Under the pieces are notes generated by a model that saw only the letters and a list, made by a program, of their open reading frames with translations, ran no database searches and had not been told where the DNA came from. This document shows positions 36,701-45,506 of a DNA stretch of 64,000 nt, piece after piece. The position numbers and the translations under genes were made by a program. The stretch comes from Symbiodinium sp. CCMP2592 (lineage: Eukaryota > Sar > Dinophyceae > Suessiales > Symbiodiniaceae), in the NCBI GenBank assembly GCA_905221615.1, contig CAJNDT010002046.1, positions 575,001 to 639,000 on the forward strand, given 5' to 3'. The first letter of the stretch is position 1, and each line of letters begins with the position of its first letter.

Positions 36701-39700
36701 GTTTGTCCCTCGGTGTGGTCTGGCATGATGCATGATTACTTTTCTGCGCAGTTCTTCTGTTGCTTGCCGCGTCGCCTGCAGATACCGAACTGCGCCGAGG
36801 CAGGCCAGTCCGGTAAACATGTGCTGCAGCCTTGCCGTGCACTCCATGTTGGCAGGCTGGCTGTCTGATATGCTTGGAATGGCTGCCTGGTCCTAAGCTG
36901 ATCTGTTCTGAGACACGTCTGTTGTTGGCAGCATGCGTCCGAAGCCTCCCTGGAACATGCACTGTACCGTCTGCGTCTAGGCATAACAAAAAAGCGTGAG
37001 TAGAGGTCTAGTACGTCCAGCGTGCGCCTACTGCACTTCGAAGAATACATTGCAGCCGTGTCATTTTTCTCTTGGGTGTTCGTTCTTGTGCGATTCTGGC
37101 TGCATCTTCTTCGGTTCACAGTGTCATTGCTGCCATCACGTGTGAAAAACACGCGTTGCGTATCTATTGTTATTGATCCTGCTCTCTCTCAGCTCGCTGG
37201 GCGGACATGACCGACGACACACTCGAGGCTGCTTGTGTGCTCTCGCGCATGTCTTCATCTGGAGCGTCTTCCGTGTGCTGTCGTGCATCTTGCAAGGTTT
37301 CTCCTTGGAACTGGCCTGTCTTTCGCCACAACTATATGCAAGCGTTCTGCAAGCTTACAGTGTCTACTCCGGCCAGCATCCTAGATGTCATCTTGGCAGA
37401 CTTAGAACGGAGGGATGCTGTCTTCTCTTGCCCTTTTCAGATTGGTTTCATCTCCATGGACCTGCGACCCTTGCCTCGCAGGGTTCCTGGAAACAGCGAG
37501 GCTGGTCGTCGTGTCTAGCGCTACGTTTCTAGGTGCTCCTCAGTACGACGTGCCTTGCTTTTGTCGTCTTTCTGCGGAGAGTCCGTGTTTACGACTATGT
37601 GTTGTTTTTTACTACCTGAGCAGGAGCTGCCCGCATGGCGGCGAGGTCGCTCGCCCGCCCCCCGCGTACGGAGGAAGCCAAAGCAGCCAAAGGCGAGATA
37701 TTTGGCGTCGACGCTGTTTCTTTCTTTCAGGTTTGCCGGCACATGGCGTCTTATACTTGTTTGCACCGGCTGTTGCCGACTGCTTGGACGGCCGCGGACG
37801 ACGCTGCTCTTGAGGAAGCCTGGTTCCTAGCTGAAGCAGAACGAGCTGCACTCGAAGCGGAGGCTGCCTCTCTTCGACAGTCGTCTTGTTCATCGACTGA
37901 TTAACTTCTTGGGAGAAAAGCCTCCCTGTGTCGCAGGTGCAAGTCAGCGCCGAGAAAAGCAGCGCTACGACGCGGCCAAACGCGGGCAGTGCCCTGGCGC
38001 AGGCTGAAACAGCGTGTCAAGCCTCCTGGCGCTGCACTCTTTCACTCTGCACCGTTATGCCTTTTTTTATGGCACAGGCGGCGCCGCAGCAAGACACGTG
38101 TTCTACTTCGTCTTCTGGCGACGAACCCGACCTGGACACTTGCAGCGAAGGACAGACAGGGGGATGCTGCCTGAAGCAGCCTTCCCTGCTCGAGTTGCTT
38201 GTCTCTCTGTTGCATTGCGCGTTTGTTCCCTAGATCCTTCGGTCTTGCGTCTTTCATCTGCTTGATGCCTCTGCGGATTTGTGACATCCTGCAGATCTTG
38301 TTATCCAGTTACCTGCATGCACGAGCTCCCTCCAGGAGCGTAACAGACTCGCGCATGCGCTTCTCGGCAATACGCCAGGCTGCAGCTGCTCGGTGCGTTT
38401 CAGAACTTGGGACTAGACGTGTTCTGTGCTTTGACTCCACACTACCACGTAGTTTAACGAGATATCCTTTACGCAGTCTAGCATGGCTGTCTTGCAAACT
38501 CGTAAGGCCCAGTCGGCGGCCGCGTGCATCTCGCTGCCCTCGACTATCCGGCGCCGCGGGGCACATTCCCTAATCCTAGTGGCAACACGTGCTGGATCGC
38601 AGCGGCGCTGCAAGCTCTGCTTCACTGCGAAGCATTGCTACCGCTCATACGCGCGTAACCATCATAGGCCAGTCGCGTGCCCTCTCTGCTTCTTGCGTGC
38701 AGTGGAGCTAGCGACCCGCCAGAAGGGCACTACTGCGGATCTACGGTTGCTGGCTGAGCCATACCTGCGAAGCATCGATCGCACTGCCGACCGGCAGGAC
38801 GACGCTGCAGAGCTAGTGCTACGGCTCTGTGCTGACCTAGCTGCAAGCAAGGAGGTGCTGGATTTGCCAGCCACAGCACACCTCGTGGAGTTAACCAGCT
38901 TGTGGACGACTGAGACGTTCTGTCTGCACTGTCAGCATGCAGCTACAACGGAAACAGCTGTCCCGCAGTATCACTGGGATCTACACCCCTCCGACAAAGC
39001 TAGCACTGTCAGCAGCTTGCTTGAGAGCAGCCACGATTTCGAGGATGTGACAGACGCTGACTTTTGCAGTGCGTGCGGGGAGCGACGCTGCCGCACCCGG
39101 CGCAAGGGGCAGATGCTGGGGGAGTTTGACCAGATGGATGCACGGCCCGTGGTCCCGGAGCCTGTTCTCACGTTGCACCAGCGCACCTATCGCCTGCGGG
39201 CGGTTCTAGTGCACCGCGGATATGATCCTAGATCTGGCCATTACCTGTGTGCGGTGCCTCTGGACGCGGACAACAACCAGTGGCGATTCTACAACGACTG
39301 CGTCTGTGTGATTAAAGCGCGGCCAGTGGCGGTGCACACCGCCTCTCGCTTGCTCGTGTATGAGTGTGTCGAGCCCGCCGCTGACATGCCGGCTGCGCAA
39401 CCAATGCCGCCTACGCCGCAGGCACGGTGCTGCAGACTAAGCCTTGCTCTGACTTGCTTGGGTCTCTGGCTCTGTTCCGTTGCCGCGCACCAACTGGTTC
39501 TGTCAGGTTTCTGACGCAGCTGCAGCTGAACCTCCCAAGTCTCAGGCACACAAGCAGGACGTGCTGAATGAAGTGCCTGAGGTCCAGGTGCGCAACCTTT
39601 ACGCGATTTTTGCGTGAGATTCTTCTTTAGACGCTGTGGTGCTTTTTTTTTTTTTTTTTCAGGTACAAGCTTTAGTGACTTTAGTGGCAGCCACTCCAGT

Positions 39701-42644
39701 GGAGTCAGCGAATGAGGCGCTCGACAGAGGGTGCGATCCGCCGCCTTCACAGGCAGGAAGCGTGTGTCATCCTCCCTCCCCCGCAGCTTCACCTCCCTTG
39801 TAGCCTACTTGGAGACCAGGCGTCGGTCGCTCCCTGCGCAAGTCTGACGGCTACCTGGGAAGTGCGTTCTACTAGGGATGTCACGGCCGGGCTTCGACTA
39901 CGTCTGTGTCTAACTTGCTGGCATGTTTCGGGCTGTTTGCTGCGACAGCTGTACAGGAAATCGACTTGCTGGATTCCGACGTCGAGGCAGGGAGTTGCAC
40001 GGCTGCACGGCTGGTCTCTGCGAATTTTGTCCAGAAGCTGCAGTCTGGCAGGTCTAGCGGCTGTCACGTCCTTTGCGCGAGGTCGCCGCGGGGAGGCTTC
40101 GAGTGTTCTCCCAGAGCTACTGTCCGAGCACGTGCCCTTGCAGATGCTGCCAGAAAGCCAACAGGCAAGAAAACTTTCGCCCTGCGGCAGTTCCAGTACA
40201 TCCACACTTCAGCCACAACAGCCGCACGGCGGGCCTCGGCTGGAGCGCCTGGGGGCAAGTTTGCTATAGGTTCGCTGCAAGGGTAGCTTCGTCCTGATAC
40301 AAGCAGCAAAACACAAGGGGCCCATGCAAATGGGGCCGCACCTGCTGTGACATAGAGCAGGCTTTAGCTTCTGGCTGGGTCCGAGGGCTCGAACACTGAG
40401 GGCCGCTGCCTCGACCTCGGCCTCCTCGACGCGAGAGAGCGACAGGCAGGTGGCTTACAAGGCCTGTACTTGCTGAAGATAGTCTGCCTGAGCGGCACGC
40501 AGAGCCGGAGGGTTTGGCCTCGCGGCCAGAGGCCTGTAGAGAGTCGGACGTCCGTGCCTGGCATCGTCTCTTCGGCTGCGTTGTTTCTTGGAGGCCTGGA
40601 TGTCACAGGGCACGGCGCATGATCGTGTGCAAGCAGATGCAGCTGCGTTGCTGGATGCCTACGCCGCCGGCAACAACGTGCGTGAGTTCTTGGCGGCCTT
40701 GCCGCTTTATGTCACTGCAGATGCTTGTACGGACCTCAACGATGCACCGGATCGATATCAAGCCGCGGCCGCGGAAATAGCAGCTGGCCGTATCAACACG
40801 TCTGCAGCTCTCGAGGTGGGATGCACCGCCGACGGCTGTCTTCATAAGCTCGTGTACAGTGCGTGCGTTCCTAGACAGTAAGCAACGGCTTGGACCTGTA
40901 TACAGCTTGTATCGTCCTCCTTGTCTGCGCAATATGGTGTCCTGGACTTGCCTCGCTCCTGCGGCAGGTTGTGCCGTACGTCGGCGTCACAGGCCTCTAT
41001 CCACTCATTGTGCTCATCGCAGCAACGGCAGCAGCGACAGCTATTCCGCCAACGGTGTGGCTCGACCTCCACTGTCTGCTCAACAAGGAAGCCTTTGTGC
41101 AGCTGACACGCCGCTACTAAACCAGAAGTCGACATTGGCTTGTGGGGACAGCTAATGTAGCGGAGGGCAAGTCCCCTGCTCTCGCTCCTGTCGTGGACGC
41201 TGTCAAGCGTGCTTTGCGAGTAAATTCAGCACTGGCTGTCGGCAGCGCCGCTGACGAGTTCCACTTACAGCAAGGCAGCACGAGTGCTGCGGCCAGGAAT
41301 AAGCTCAGAGCCAACGACGGCTACTTAGCTGTCTACTCGGACGAAGCCGGCGGCTGCCTCTGCCCGGCCTTCGCCACTGGAGGAACGACAGACGTGAGCA
41401 AGTACATCGACAGCAGCGACAAAGCCCATTGGACTGGTGCAGCGGTGCTTGTTTGGTTTCGCTGCCCGCCTGGGTTCCGCCGTACCGGCACATCAGGGGT
41501 TTCTGGATGAGGTTACAATGCCTATCATGGAAAGCCTCTTCACAGCCGTGCTCCGCTGAGTCGGGAGCACCAGCACCACCACCGTCACCACCACCGTCAC
41601 CACCGTCCCCGTCATCAAGCCGACCACCGTCCAAGCGAGCTGCAAGCATCCAGCAGCAAACAGCAACCACATATAGCACCACAATCAACAGCAATCATGG
41701 CAGCTGTTTAGGGTGCTGTAGTGCTCCAAATGCGGCGACGGCTTCGTTGCCCCCAGGGGCAAGACAGACCAATGCAACGATGTGATGTCATTCGTACCCT
41801 CATAACTACAGCGACATGCAACTGCAATCGTAAAATGGTATGCTGCTATTTTCAGACAGTCGCAGAGGCATCCGAAATAGGACACATAGCAGTTGGGCAA
41901 CGAAGTAGTAGTGTAGGACAGTGTAAGATGTATCAACATGCATGATTGAGATTTCGTATCCAAAACTGTCCAATCATGCATGATTGCGAACGTTACGACA
42001 GCATAAACACTGGAGCTTTTGAGAGCAGTATCGTGCGACCTTACCGACCAACACGAATACACTCAACCGGAATCCTGCATAACTGGACGCGTCATGTATG
42101 CTTCAGTTTGTAGCATGTGGTGCCGAAGTGTGTCATGGTTCCTGCAAGGAGAGTGGGGAGGACATTTTCCGGGCGCTTGACCTCAGCACATGCCGCCACG
42201 ATCAGCTTCGCAAAACCCCACAAGACCACCGATGCGTTTATGCTTGGCGGGGGTTGCACGTGTCCGTTGAGCAAAAGCTTAGTGTGGACACGAACGCCTC
42301 CTGGTGCCCTTCAAACTCAGTAGCACTTCAGGTTCAGTTCGAGCGGTGCGGCTTCTTCGCGATGGACCCCAAGGTAAGGGCGGTGAGAAGACTGCCGGAA
42401 AATGAAGGCGTCTGTTTTCTGTGCTTCAGGCTTCTTCGGACGGCCTCGTATTCAACTGCACGGTGGCACAAAGGACACCTTCCGAGCGGAGACCCGCCGC
42501 GACCGGCAAACTGTTCCCGTGCTCGCTGGCCGAAGGAGCGACTTCGGAAAGGCAAAGCAAGTTCGTGGAAAGGCCTCAAAGAAAAAGGCGCGGCAACTGC
42601 GAATGCGTCAAAGCAAAGAGCGAGCCATCTATCGCTTTTTTTGA
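24314..42644 (+). CDS. glnS: Glutaminyl-tRNA synthetase, bacterial type, at least 30 exons (whole gene span)
   Basis: This gene encodes GlnRS, a class I aminoacyl-tRNA synthetase that charges tRNA-Gln with glutamine using ATP. Conserved blocks appear in family order on the plus strand across the span: HIGH-type motif, FDDTNP, SDYF, YVDELS, EYRG, SPYRDRP, KIDM, YDWAHGLSDAIE, THSVCTLEF, ARLEMTHIVVSK, GWDDPRMPTISG, RRRGYPPAALR, then anticodon-binding-domain blocks and a final VFNCTV block. The EYRG-to-SPYRDR stretch and the SICLNFGIA wording resemble bacterial glnS more than plant or animal cytosolic GlnRS. Most introns start GC and end AG. The last large intron (about 32,262-42,331) contains other genes. 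I could not place three short segments: the LF-x-x-M region before KIDM, part of the region before SRKDF, and one exon between DFLDALNP and VQFER. The first exon and any targeting signal are unknown. Confidence 0.92.
25613..26744 (+). CDS. glnS: GlnRS exons 8-13: SDYF to SPYRDRP region
   Basis: Exons: 25613-~25635 (WMGFAWE), 25754-25801 (ERYASDYFPLLYSWAE), 25864-25879 (AFIEQ, a 16-nt microexon), 25945-25988 ([15 protein letters not shown]), 26113-26144 ([10 protein letters not shown]) and 26698-~26744 ([15 protein letters not shown]). Joined, they read [44 protein letters not shown], which follows bacterial GlnRS residue order. Donors are GC except 25989 (GTATTG). The 531-nt intron before 25613 contains an imperfect ATC-type trinucleotide tract (about 25,190-25,370). 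The junction between WMGFAWE and ERYASDYF is not resolved; one or two residues may be missing. The end of the last exon is approximate. Confidence 0.9.
26363..26392. repeat. CT microsatellite
   Basis: TCTCTC run of about 28 bases inside the GlnRS intron between 26,145 and 26,697. Confidence 0.9.
27464..28394 (+). CDS. glnS: GlnRS exons: KIDM to KMSKS-like motif
   Basis: Exons: 27464-27506 (LRAKIDMGHPNVI plus two bases), 27611-27671 (RDPIMYRILPNTPHPRTGSE), 27740-27793 (WPIYPSYDWAHGLSDAIE), 27856-~27900 (GVTHSVCTLEFNMHN), 28039-~28058 (ELYDWS), about 28089-28110 (LPNLLR), 28243-28287 (QHEFARLEMTHIVV plus two bases) and 28372-~28394 (KRKLKLL). The last junction rebuilds the second ATP-binding motif of class I synthetases (VVSKRKL in GlnRS) if the donor at 28288 is GA; a GC donor at 28291 would give an extra lysine. 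Donors at 27672 and 27794 are GT, the one at 27507 is GC. These blocks form the end of the catalytic domain and the lead into the acceptor-stem-binding region. Confidence 0.9.
28693..29531 (+). CDS. glnS: GlnRS exons: GWDDPRMPTISG to start of anticodon-binding domain
   Basis: Exons: 28693-28748 (YVEGWDDPRMPTISGMR after two Gly), 28816-~28893 (RRGYPPAALRKLCELIGVTK then AGGD), about 29170-29235 (SVIEYTLLENCVRDVLQARC) and 29499-29531 (VTITNWPDGQE). The 28748/28816 junction is a clean GC-AG intron of 67 nt that splits an Arg codon and rebuilds MRRRGYPPAALR, a family hallmark. SVIEYTLLENCVRDVL matches the start of the C-terminal region (DNTIEMASLESCIREDL in E. coli GlnRS). VTITNWPDGQE matches the first strand of the anticodon-binding beta-barrel. 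The exon carrying the ~15 residues between the last two was not found. Confidence 0.88.
30290..30970. repeat. AT-rich stretch with recurring TATA/ATACAGTAT words
   Basis: Dense, irregular recurrence of ACAGTATA, TAGTATA, TAACATGAC and ATAATATG words in a GlnRS intron; interrupted at 30,740-30,850 by a GC-rich patch. Similar patches occur at about 23,490-23,690 and 46,320-46,450. No coding seen. Confidence 0.6.
31045..32261 (+). CDS. glnS: GlnRS exons: anticodon-binding beta-barrels
   Basis: Exons: 31045-31100 (SRKDFQEEPEPGFKRLAP), 31381-31425 (REVKLRYGYVIKCDE), 31495-31583 (VIRGPDGEIQELRCSYDP, then DSLGKRPGDLEG), 31994-~32024 (PPKKVAVVHW), about 32079-32135 (VRMYDKLFSEPRPEDT) and 32211-32261 (EAGDFLDALNPNSCEVL). 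They follow the order of the two C-terminal beta-barrels of bacterial-type GlnRS, which read the CUG/UUG anticodon. The 31425/31495 and 31583/31994 junctions keep frame exactly. Donors at 31101, 31426, 31584 and 32262 are all GC. The 29,532-31,044 intron includes an AT-rich, TATA-word-rich stretch and a CA run. Confidence 0.88.
31786..31822. repeat. CT microsatellite
   Basis: Interrupted CTCTCT run within the GlnRS intron 31,584-31,993. Confidence 0.9.
33232..33366 (-). CDS. AT-rich reading frame, foreign-looking fragment
   Basis: On the minus strand, 44 sense codons then TGA, inside a roughly 140-bp island of about three-quarters A+T in otherwise GC-balanced sequence. Almost every third position is A or T (exceptions are ATG, TGG and one GGG). 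The product has ordinary soluble-protein composition rather than low complexity, with segments such as SVDPLVDNDGIFCYS and YTMQWTNNIEYKKEG. No start codon is visible at its 5' end, so it is a fragment. I do not recognise the family. Composition is unlike every other coding exon in the window and suggests transfer from an AT-rich source such as a large DNA virus or an AT-rich microbe. Dinoflagellate mitochondrial cox1, cob and cox3 do not look like this. Confidence 0.5.
   Translation of the reverse strand, partial: SDKLSVDPLVDNDGIFCYSKNPNYTMQWTNNIEYKKEGVLNVFG
33465..35280 (+). repeat. Repeat unit B of the SGNH-containing repeat family
   Basis: Direct-orientation copy of unit A, immediately followed by unit C. 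Its 5' part contains a perfect GT run (about 33,738-33,775) and a CA-rich stretch (about 33,790-33,950) that is the reverse complement of the GT-rich tail of unit A, so part of the spacer is inverted here. Confidence 0.8.
34089..35040 (+). CDS. SGNH-hydrolase-like gene copy B, inside the GlnRS intron
   Basis: Same exon set as copy A: MSRALIYEALI near 34089, MQPYFAARCEEAAQIL near 34172, GGDNYHLHPDGMKPF near 34318, a long exon about 34,587-34,740 ending KKVVVVCS, GNDVTFGEEPSYVADCMRRM near 34818, and 34960-35040 (DFAWYDVDVNVLDVV to TGA). All are on the plus strand, parallel to the host gene. After the stop come AT-rich words (AATAAA-like near 35,085 and 35,102) that also follow the other copies. 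Copies B and C are closer to each other than either is to copy A, by eye. The motif order is again block V before block III. Confidence 0.5.
35432..36524 (+). CDS. SGNH-hydrolase-like gene copy C, with internal exon duplication
   Basis: Third copy of the exon set. The MQPYFAARCEEAAQIL exon is present twice, at 35516 and 35629, because a 113-bp block including its acceptor is duplicated in tandem. Then GGDNYHLHPDGMKPF near 35775, the exon ending KKVVVVCS (about 36,045-36,200), GNDVTFGEEPSYVADCMRRM near 36275 and DFAWYDVDVNVLDVV from 36417. An extra A near 36,483, compared with copies A and B, shifts the 3' end so that the reading frame passes the usual stop and ends at 36524 with a different tail (IRPNAVAVIARQ). 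This copy may therefore be decaying. Function as for copy A. Confidence 0.45.
35490..35711 (+). repeat. 113-bp tandem exon duplication
   Basis: The block from GTCACTGCCAGGCGATGCAG through CAGGCAGCAGGCG occurs at 35501 and again at 35614, nearly identical, including the splice acceptor and the whole MQPYFAARC exon. Units A and B have it once. Confidence 0.9.
37635..37904 (+). CDS. Coding-like exon upstream of the USP gene
   Basis: An 89-codon frame with an acidic helical stretch (AADDAALEEAWFLAEAERAA, then LEAEAASLRQ) ending at TAA. A pyrimidine-rich acceptor (TTTCTTTCTTTCAG, ending at 37732) sits inside it, so the real exon may start at 37733. It may be an early exon of the USP gene, since it is on the same strand and less than 1 kb upstream of the first placed USP exon. 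No family recognised. Confidence 0.3.
   Translation: MAARSLARPPRTEEAKAAKGEIFGVDAVSFFQVCRHMASYTCLHRLLPTAWTAADDAALEEAWFLAEAERAALEAEAASLRQSSCSSTD
38404..39803 (+). CDS. Ubiquitin-specific protease (USP/UCH family C19) nested in a GlnRS intron
   Basis: This is a cysteine deubiquitinase. The Cys box reads NPSGNTCWIAAALQALLHC around 38572-38628, a good match to the N-x-G-N-T-C-(Y/W) nucleophile motif. The next exon, 38703-39421, has a DDAAELVLRLCADL stretch like the Gln-Asp-Ala-x-Glu box, two zinc-type C-x2-C pairs (CLHC, CSAC), then VLVHRGYDPRSGHYLC (catalytic His box) and WRFYNDCV (third catalytic position). Joining needs a 52-nt GC-AG intron, 38651-38702. Further exons keep frame: 39507-39587 (VSDAAAAEPPKSQ through EVPEVQ) after a GC-AG intron, and 39663-39803 (VQALVTLVAATP to a TAG stop) after a GT-AG intron with a long T-tract. 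An upstream exon 38404-38448 (NLGLDVFCALTPHYH) probably belongs. The Cys-box exon's 5' edge (about 38,506) and the first exons are unresolved. Confidence 0.85.
40588..41510 (+). CDS. Unrecognised multi-exon gene inside the GlnRS intron
   Basis: Two long open stretches in coding-like composition: 40588-~40860 (DRVQADAAALLDAYAAGNN, LPLYVTADACTDLND) and 41142-41510 (EGKSPALAPVVDAVKRAL, RANDGYLAVYSDEAGG), with a shorter one between (40890-41120; hydrophobic, YPLIVLIAATAAATA). Alanine-rich segments with interspersed charged residues look like real protein. I do not recognise a family. The stretch is downstream of the USP stop on the same strand and ends where an imperfect CACCACCGT tract begins (about 41,565-41,615). 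It could be one gene, or further exons of the USP transcript. Confidence 0.35.
42332..42644 (+). CDS. glnS: GlnRS last two exons, with apparent frameshift
   Basis: Exon 42332-42373 reads VQFERCGFFAMDPK and is followed by a GT donor; a 56-nt intron leads to an exon at 42430 reading ASSDGLVFNCTV. This is the conserved C-terminal strand pair of GlnRS (FQFER-GYF, VFNRTV-L-D). The family usually continues with K-D-T/S after the hydrophobic residue. Here KDTF is present but in another frame (codon start 42471), one base short of continuity. In that frame the sequence runs to a stop at 42644 and includes a KASKKKARQLR basic tail. Without a shift the frame runs to a stop at 42657 with no family resemblance. 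Either a one-base deletion, an assembly error, or an unusual tail explains this. It lies about 10 kb past the previous placed exon. Confidence 0.85.
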
Positions 42645-42659
42645 GGCCGCCGCCTAGAG

Positions 42660-44397
42660 TTCCAGAGCTCCCTGGAGCTCTTTTGAATTGGTCTCGCTCT
42701 TCCAATCGGCGTGCCCAGCGATTGATCTTCCTGCTGCGGGCGCCCGTTGTGGATTTCGATTTTCAGCGTTGCCAGTTTTCCATGTGCAAAGATACAACAA
42801 GTCAGCTGTCGAGGGCATAGCAAGCTTCATTCAGTTCAGTCTGGATCTCAATGCGTTCTCCAGACTCTGGCACTGGGCAGCGAATCTCCTCGCCTTTCCG
42901 CAGGCGTTTCCTTAGTGCCTCGGTTGAATGTGCTTGTAGGGATTTGCACAGCAACAGCAGATTCAAAAGGAGCAATCTGCGAGTCTTGATCTGAAGCCAA
43001 CAAGCACCACATAGGAGTAGTAGCATGATGTAGCATGTATCGAAAGAAGCTCACTTCGGGGAACTAGTAGACTCCGTTGCCATCCCAAGTAGCTCGCAGA
43101 CGGCCGCCGCATCTCCAGTTGCGCAGCAGGCCCTTCCATGTGGGAGCCGCTGTTTCTAAGGGTCCAACACTGGCTGACGGAAGTGGCACGAACTACGAGA
43201 AGGTGCAAGGCATAATTCCTCCAAGCCATCCTTCGTCCTCAATCGCTTCCACACAATTGCAAGGCCCGAAGGCCCCGTAACCGAACCAGCAAGGTCTTTG
43301 GAAGGCCTGCTGTCATGTCGACTGCATTCGCCGTGCCGCGGCCGTCGCCGGGACCTTTCTGACATGTTTGACATGTTTGTCTTTGTTTGTGCAAGTACGT
43401 GCAGGGAAAATGGACACAGTGTTTGCACCTGCCAGAAGCAAAGCATCGGTAGCTGCAGGTTAATTGATTTGAAAGCTCTTCCTGCCCAGGCGCGGTCGAT
43501 TCTTGTTTCCTGTAAACAGTAACACACTGAGTGAGCCTGGGGTTTGTTCATGCAGGCGTCCTGCCGCAAGAGCAGATGCCAGTGCTCATCGCAGGAACCG
43601 CCAAGCACAGAGCATGGGAGGCCAGCTTGTCAGTTTGCACCCTGTCCTGTCCGTTGTGGAAAAGTTGCCCAGTCGCACGAGGCACATCGGGGCGGCAGCC
43701 GCAGTGTTGTACTGCCTGCGACGGGGGACGAAAGTCGCTAGGCAGGCGCAGCGATCCCGTTGCAGCCTCGGATCTGCAGCATCTCACCCCGACAGCGGGG
43801 CATCTGATGCCCTCGGCAAGGAGAGCAAGCCATCAGCGCTGCCGTCAACATCGCTCGGGATAGCACTCGCCGCGGTCGCGGACGAATGAGCATGCAGGCA
43901 TACGGCATACCATGAGAGCCTTCTAGTCAGAGTGCCCCCCGAAATTCCATTCCAGTGCCAGGAGCGGAAGAAGCTCCGTATGATGGAAGTTCAGAGGAAG
44001 ATCCAGGTCGGCTCGCGTAATTTATTAATGCGGACTATTTCGGGGGTTCCCCATTATAGATGTGATACAATGGGCCCCAAACCCTATTCTAACTATTAAG
44101 GCCCCTATATTAGCCGCGTACCGATGCCTGTTGGGAATTCGTCGCGTTTCTCCCAGCTGCTAAGAGGTGTTGAAAGGAACGAGAGCGGCTCCTTCCTCAG
44201 CTTTCACTCGTCGTTTCTGATGTTCGACTCTTGACATTCGGCAGCCGCAGGAGAGATGTTGTTTTCTGTGGTGGGTGGTCGCTGGCGCTCCTACTCAGGT
44301 CCCCGGAAGGCCTGACAAAGATGCCAGAAGCCCAGAGATTTAGAGACAGTTGCCACCCTTTCTGTGCACGTGGTCTTGCAGGACGAAGGGGTTAAAG
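42660..44397. other. Weakly coding stretch after the GlnRS gene
   Basis: All three plus frames and one minus frame are open around 43,530-43,890, one reading HPVLSVVEKLPSRTRHIGAA. I cannot choose between them. The rest shows no recognisable coding. Confidence 0.35.
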
Positions 44398-44856
44398 GGG
44401 ACCTGTCAGTAAGAAGGGACGAAAAGAATATGTAAAGGAATTAGGTATTTCTGCTTTGGGCTTCTGCGACTTCGAGGCGTCCAGCGACGACGATACCAGC
44501 AACGAAGATTCTGCTGATGATGAGGAGGCAGCTGTGCACCTCGGGGAGTTGCTTTCATCGGCGCGACCAATTACCCGCTGCATCGGAAGATCTTAGAGTG
44601 CCGGAACTTGCGGTTCATGAAGCGGGCAACTTCCAAAGGGCAGATGTGGCCCCTGAACAATCACACACCTGACACAAATTAGAGCCTGAGCAGATACCCC
44701 CTACAGATTCGACTGAGATCCTGGTGGACCCTGGTCCATCATGAGGGCCCTTTGCGCACCGGAATGCTGCACAGGGCTCCGGCGGAAGCAGCTCAAGCAG
44801 CGCCCCTGTACACGAAGATGAAGCCGGCGAGGGCCAGGACCGAAGCGACTGAGTGG
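44398..44856 (+). CDS. Coding-like exons of an acidic protein
   Basis: Piece 1 (44,398-44,596) reads GPVSKKGRKEYVKELGISAL, GFCDFEASSDDDTSNEDSAD and HLGELLSSARP. Piece 2 (about 44,683-44,744) reads EPEQIPPTDSTEILVDPGPS. Piece 3 (about 44,762-44,852) reads NAAQGSGGSSSSSAPVHEDE then AGEGQDRSD. They look like one disordered acidic protein split by short introns or frame changes. No family recognised. Confidence 0.4.
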
Positions 44857-45506
44857 ACTTGAACCCTTTGAGGGTTTGCTGGTTTGGATCGTCAGCCGGA
44901 TGAGGGCAGTTTTTTGTCATCCCACACGATTGATTGGGGTGGGACCGCAGGGTTTCCATGCGCTTTTGGGGCTTTCAGCAATCTTGCGGCCAGAGCTCGC
45001 AGTTTGCGCTTAGATTGCGTGGAGGTTTGAGGTTTGCACCTCTTAGACATCTGATGTTGTCAGCTGCTCATCGTGATGGACTCAGCAAGGTTTGTGGACC
45101 TTGAACTTCGTTTCTCTCGTAGCACCCCCTAAGCTCTTCCAAACCTTGCCAGCCTCTGGTTCTTTCTAAATCGCTGTGCACTGCAGGAGAAGTGGGCCTT
45201 CAAGAGAGAGGACAAGAGCAGATCGTGGGAAGCATAGAATGACCACAGCTTCCATATTGAATGTTTCTGTTATTGAGTCTGAGTCCGGCTCCCAGGTCGT
45301 TCAAGCGACGCCCCGCGCTTGGCTTCAGCGGAGTGCTTTCGGATGCGAGGGATGCAGCCGAGGCCCACTCCAGGTCAGTGATGATGCCAGGGCGGTCGCA
45401 GAAACAGAGCTTTACGGCATGCAGCTTGGAGATTCCTGGTAAAGGTCCATGCACGGCGATTGGAACCTTGGGATCTGTGACCTGTTGGTGCCCATGAGGT
45501 CAGGGC

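Noticed and set aside
38483-39514. 343-codon plus-strand ORF taken as a single-exon gene
   Set aside because: Its first ~73 codons are in the wrong frame for the USP Cys box; a GC-AG intron at 38651-38702 and another at 39422 explain the gene better, so the ATG at 38483 and the hydrophobic tail are artefacts.
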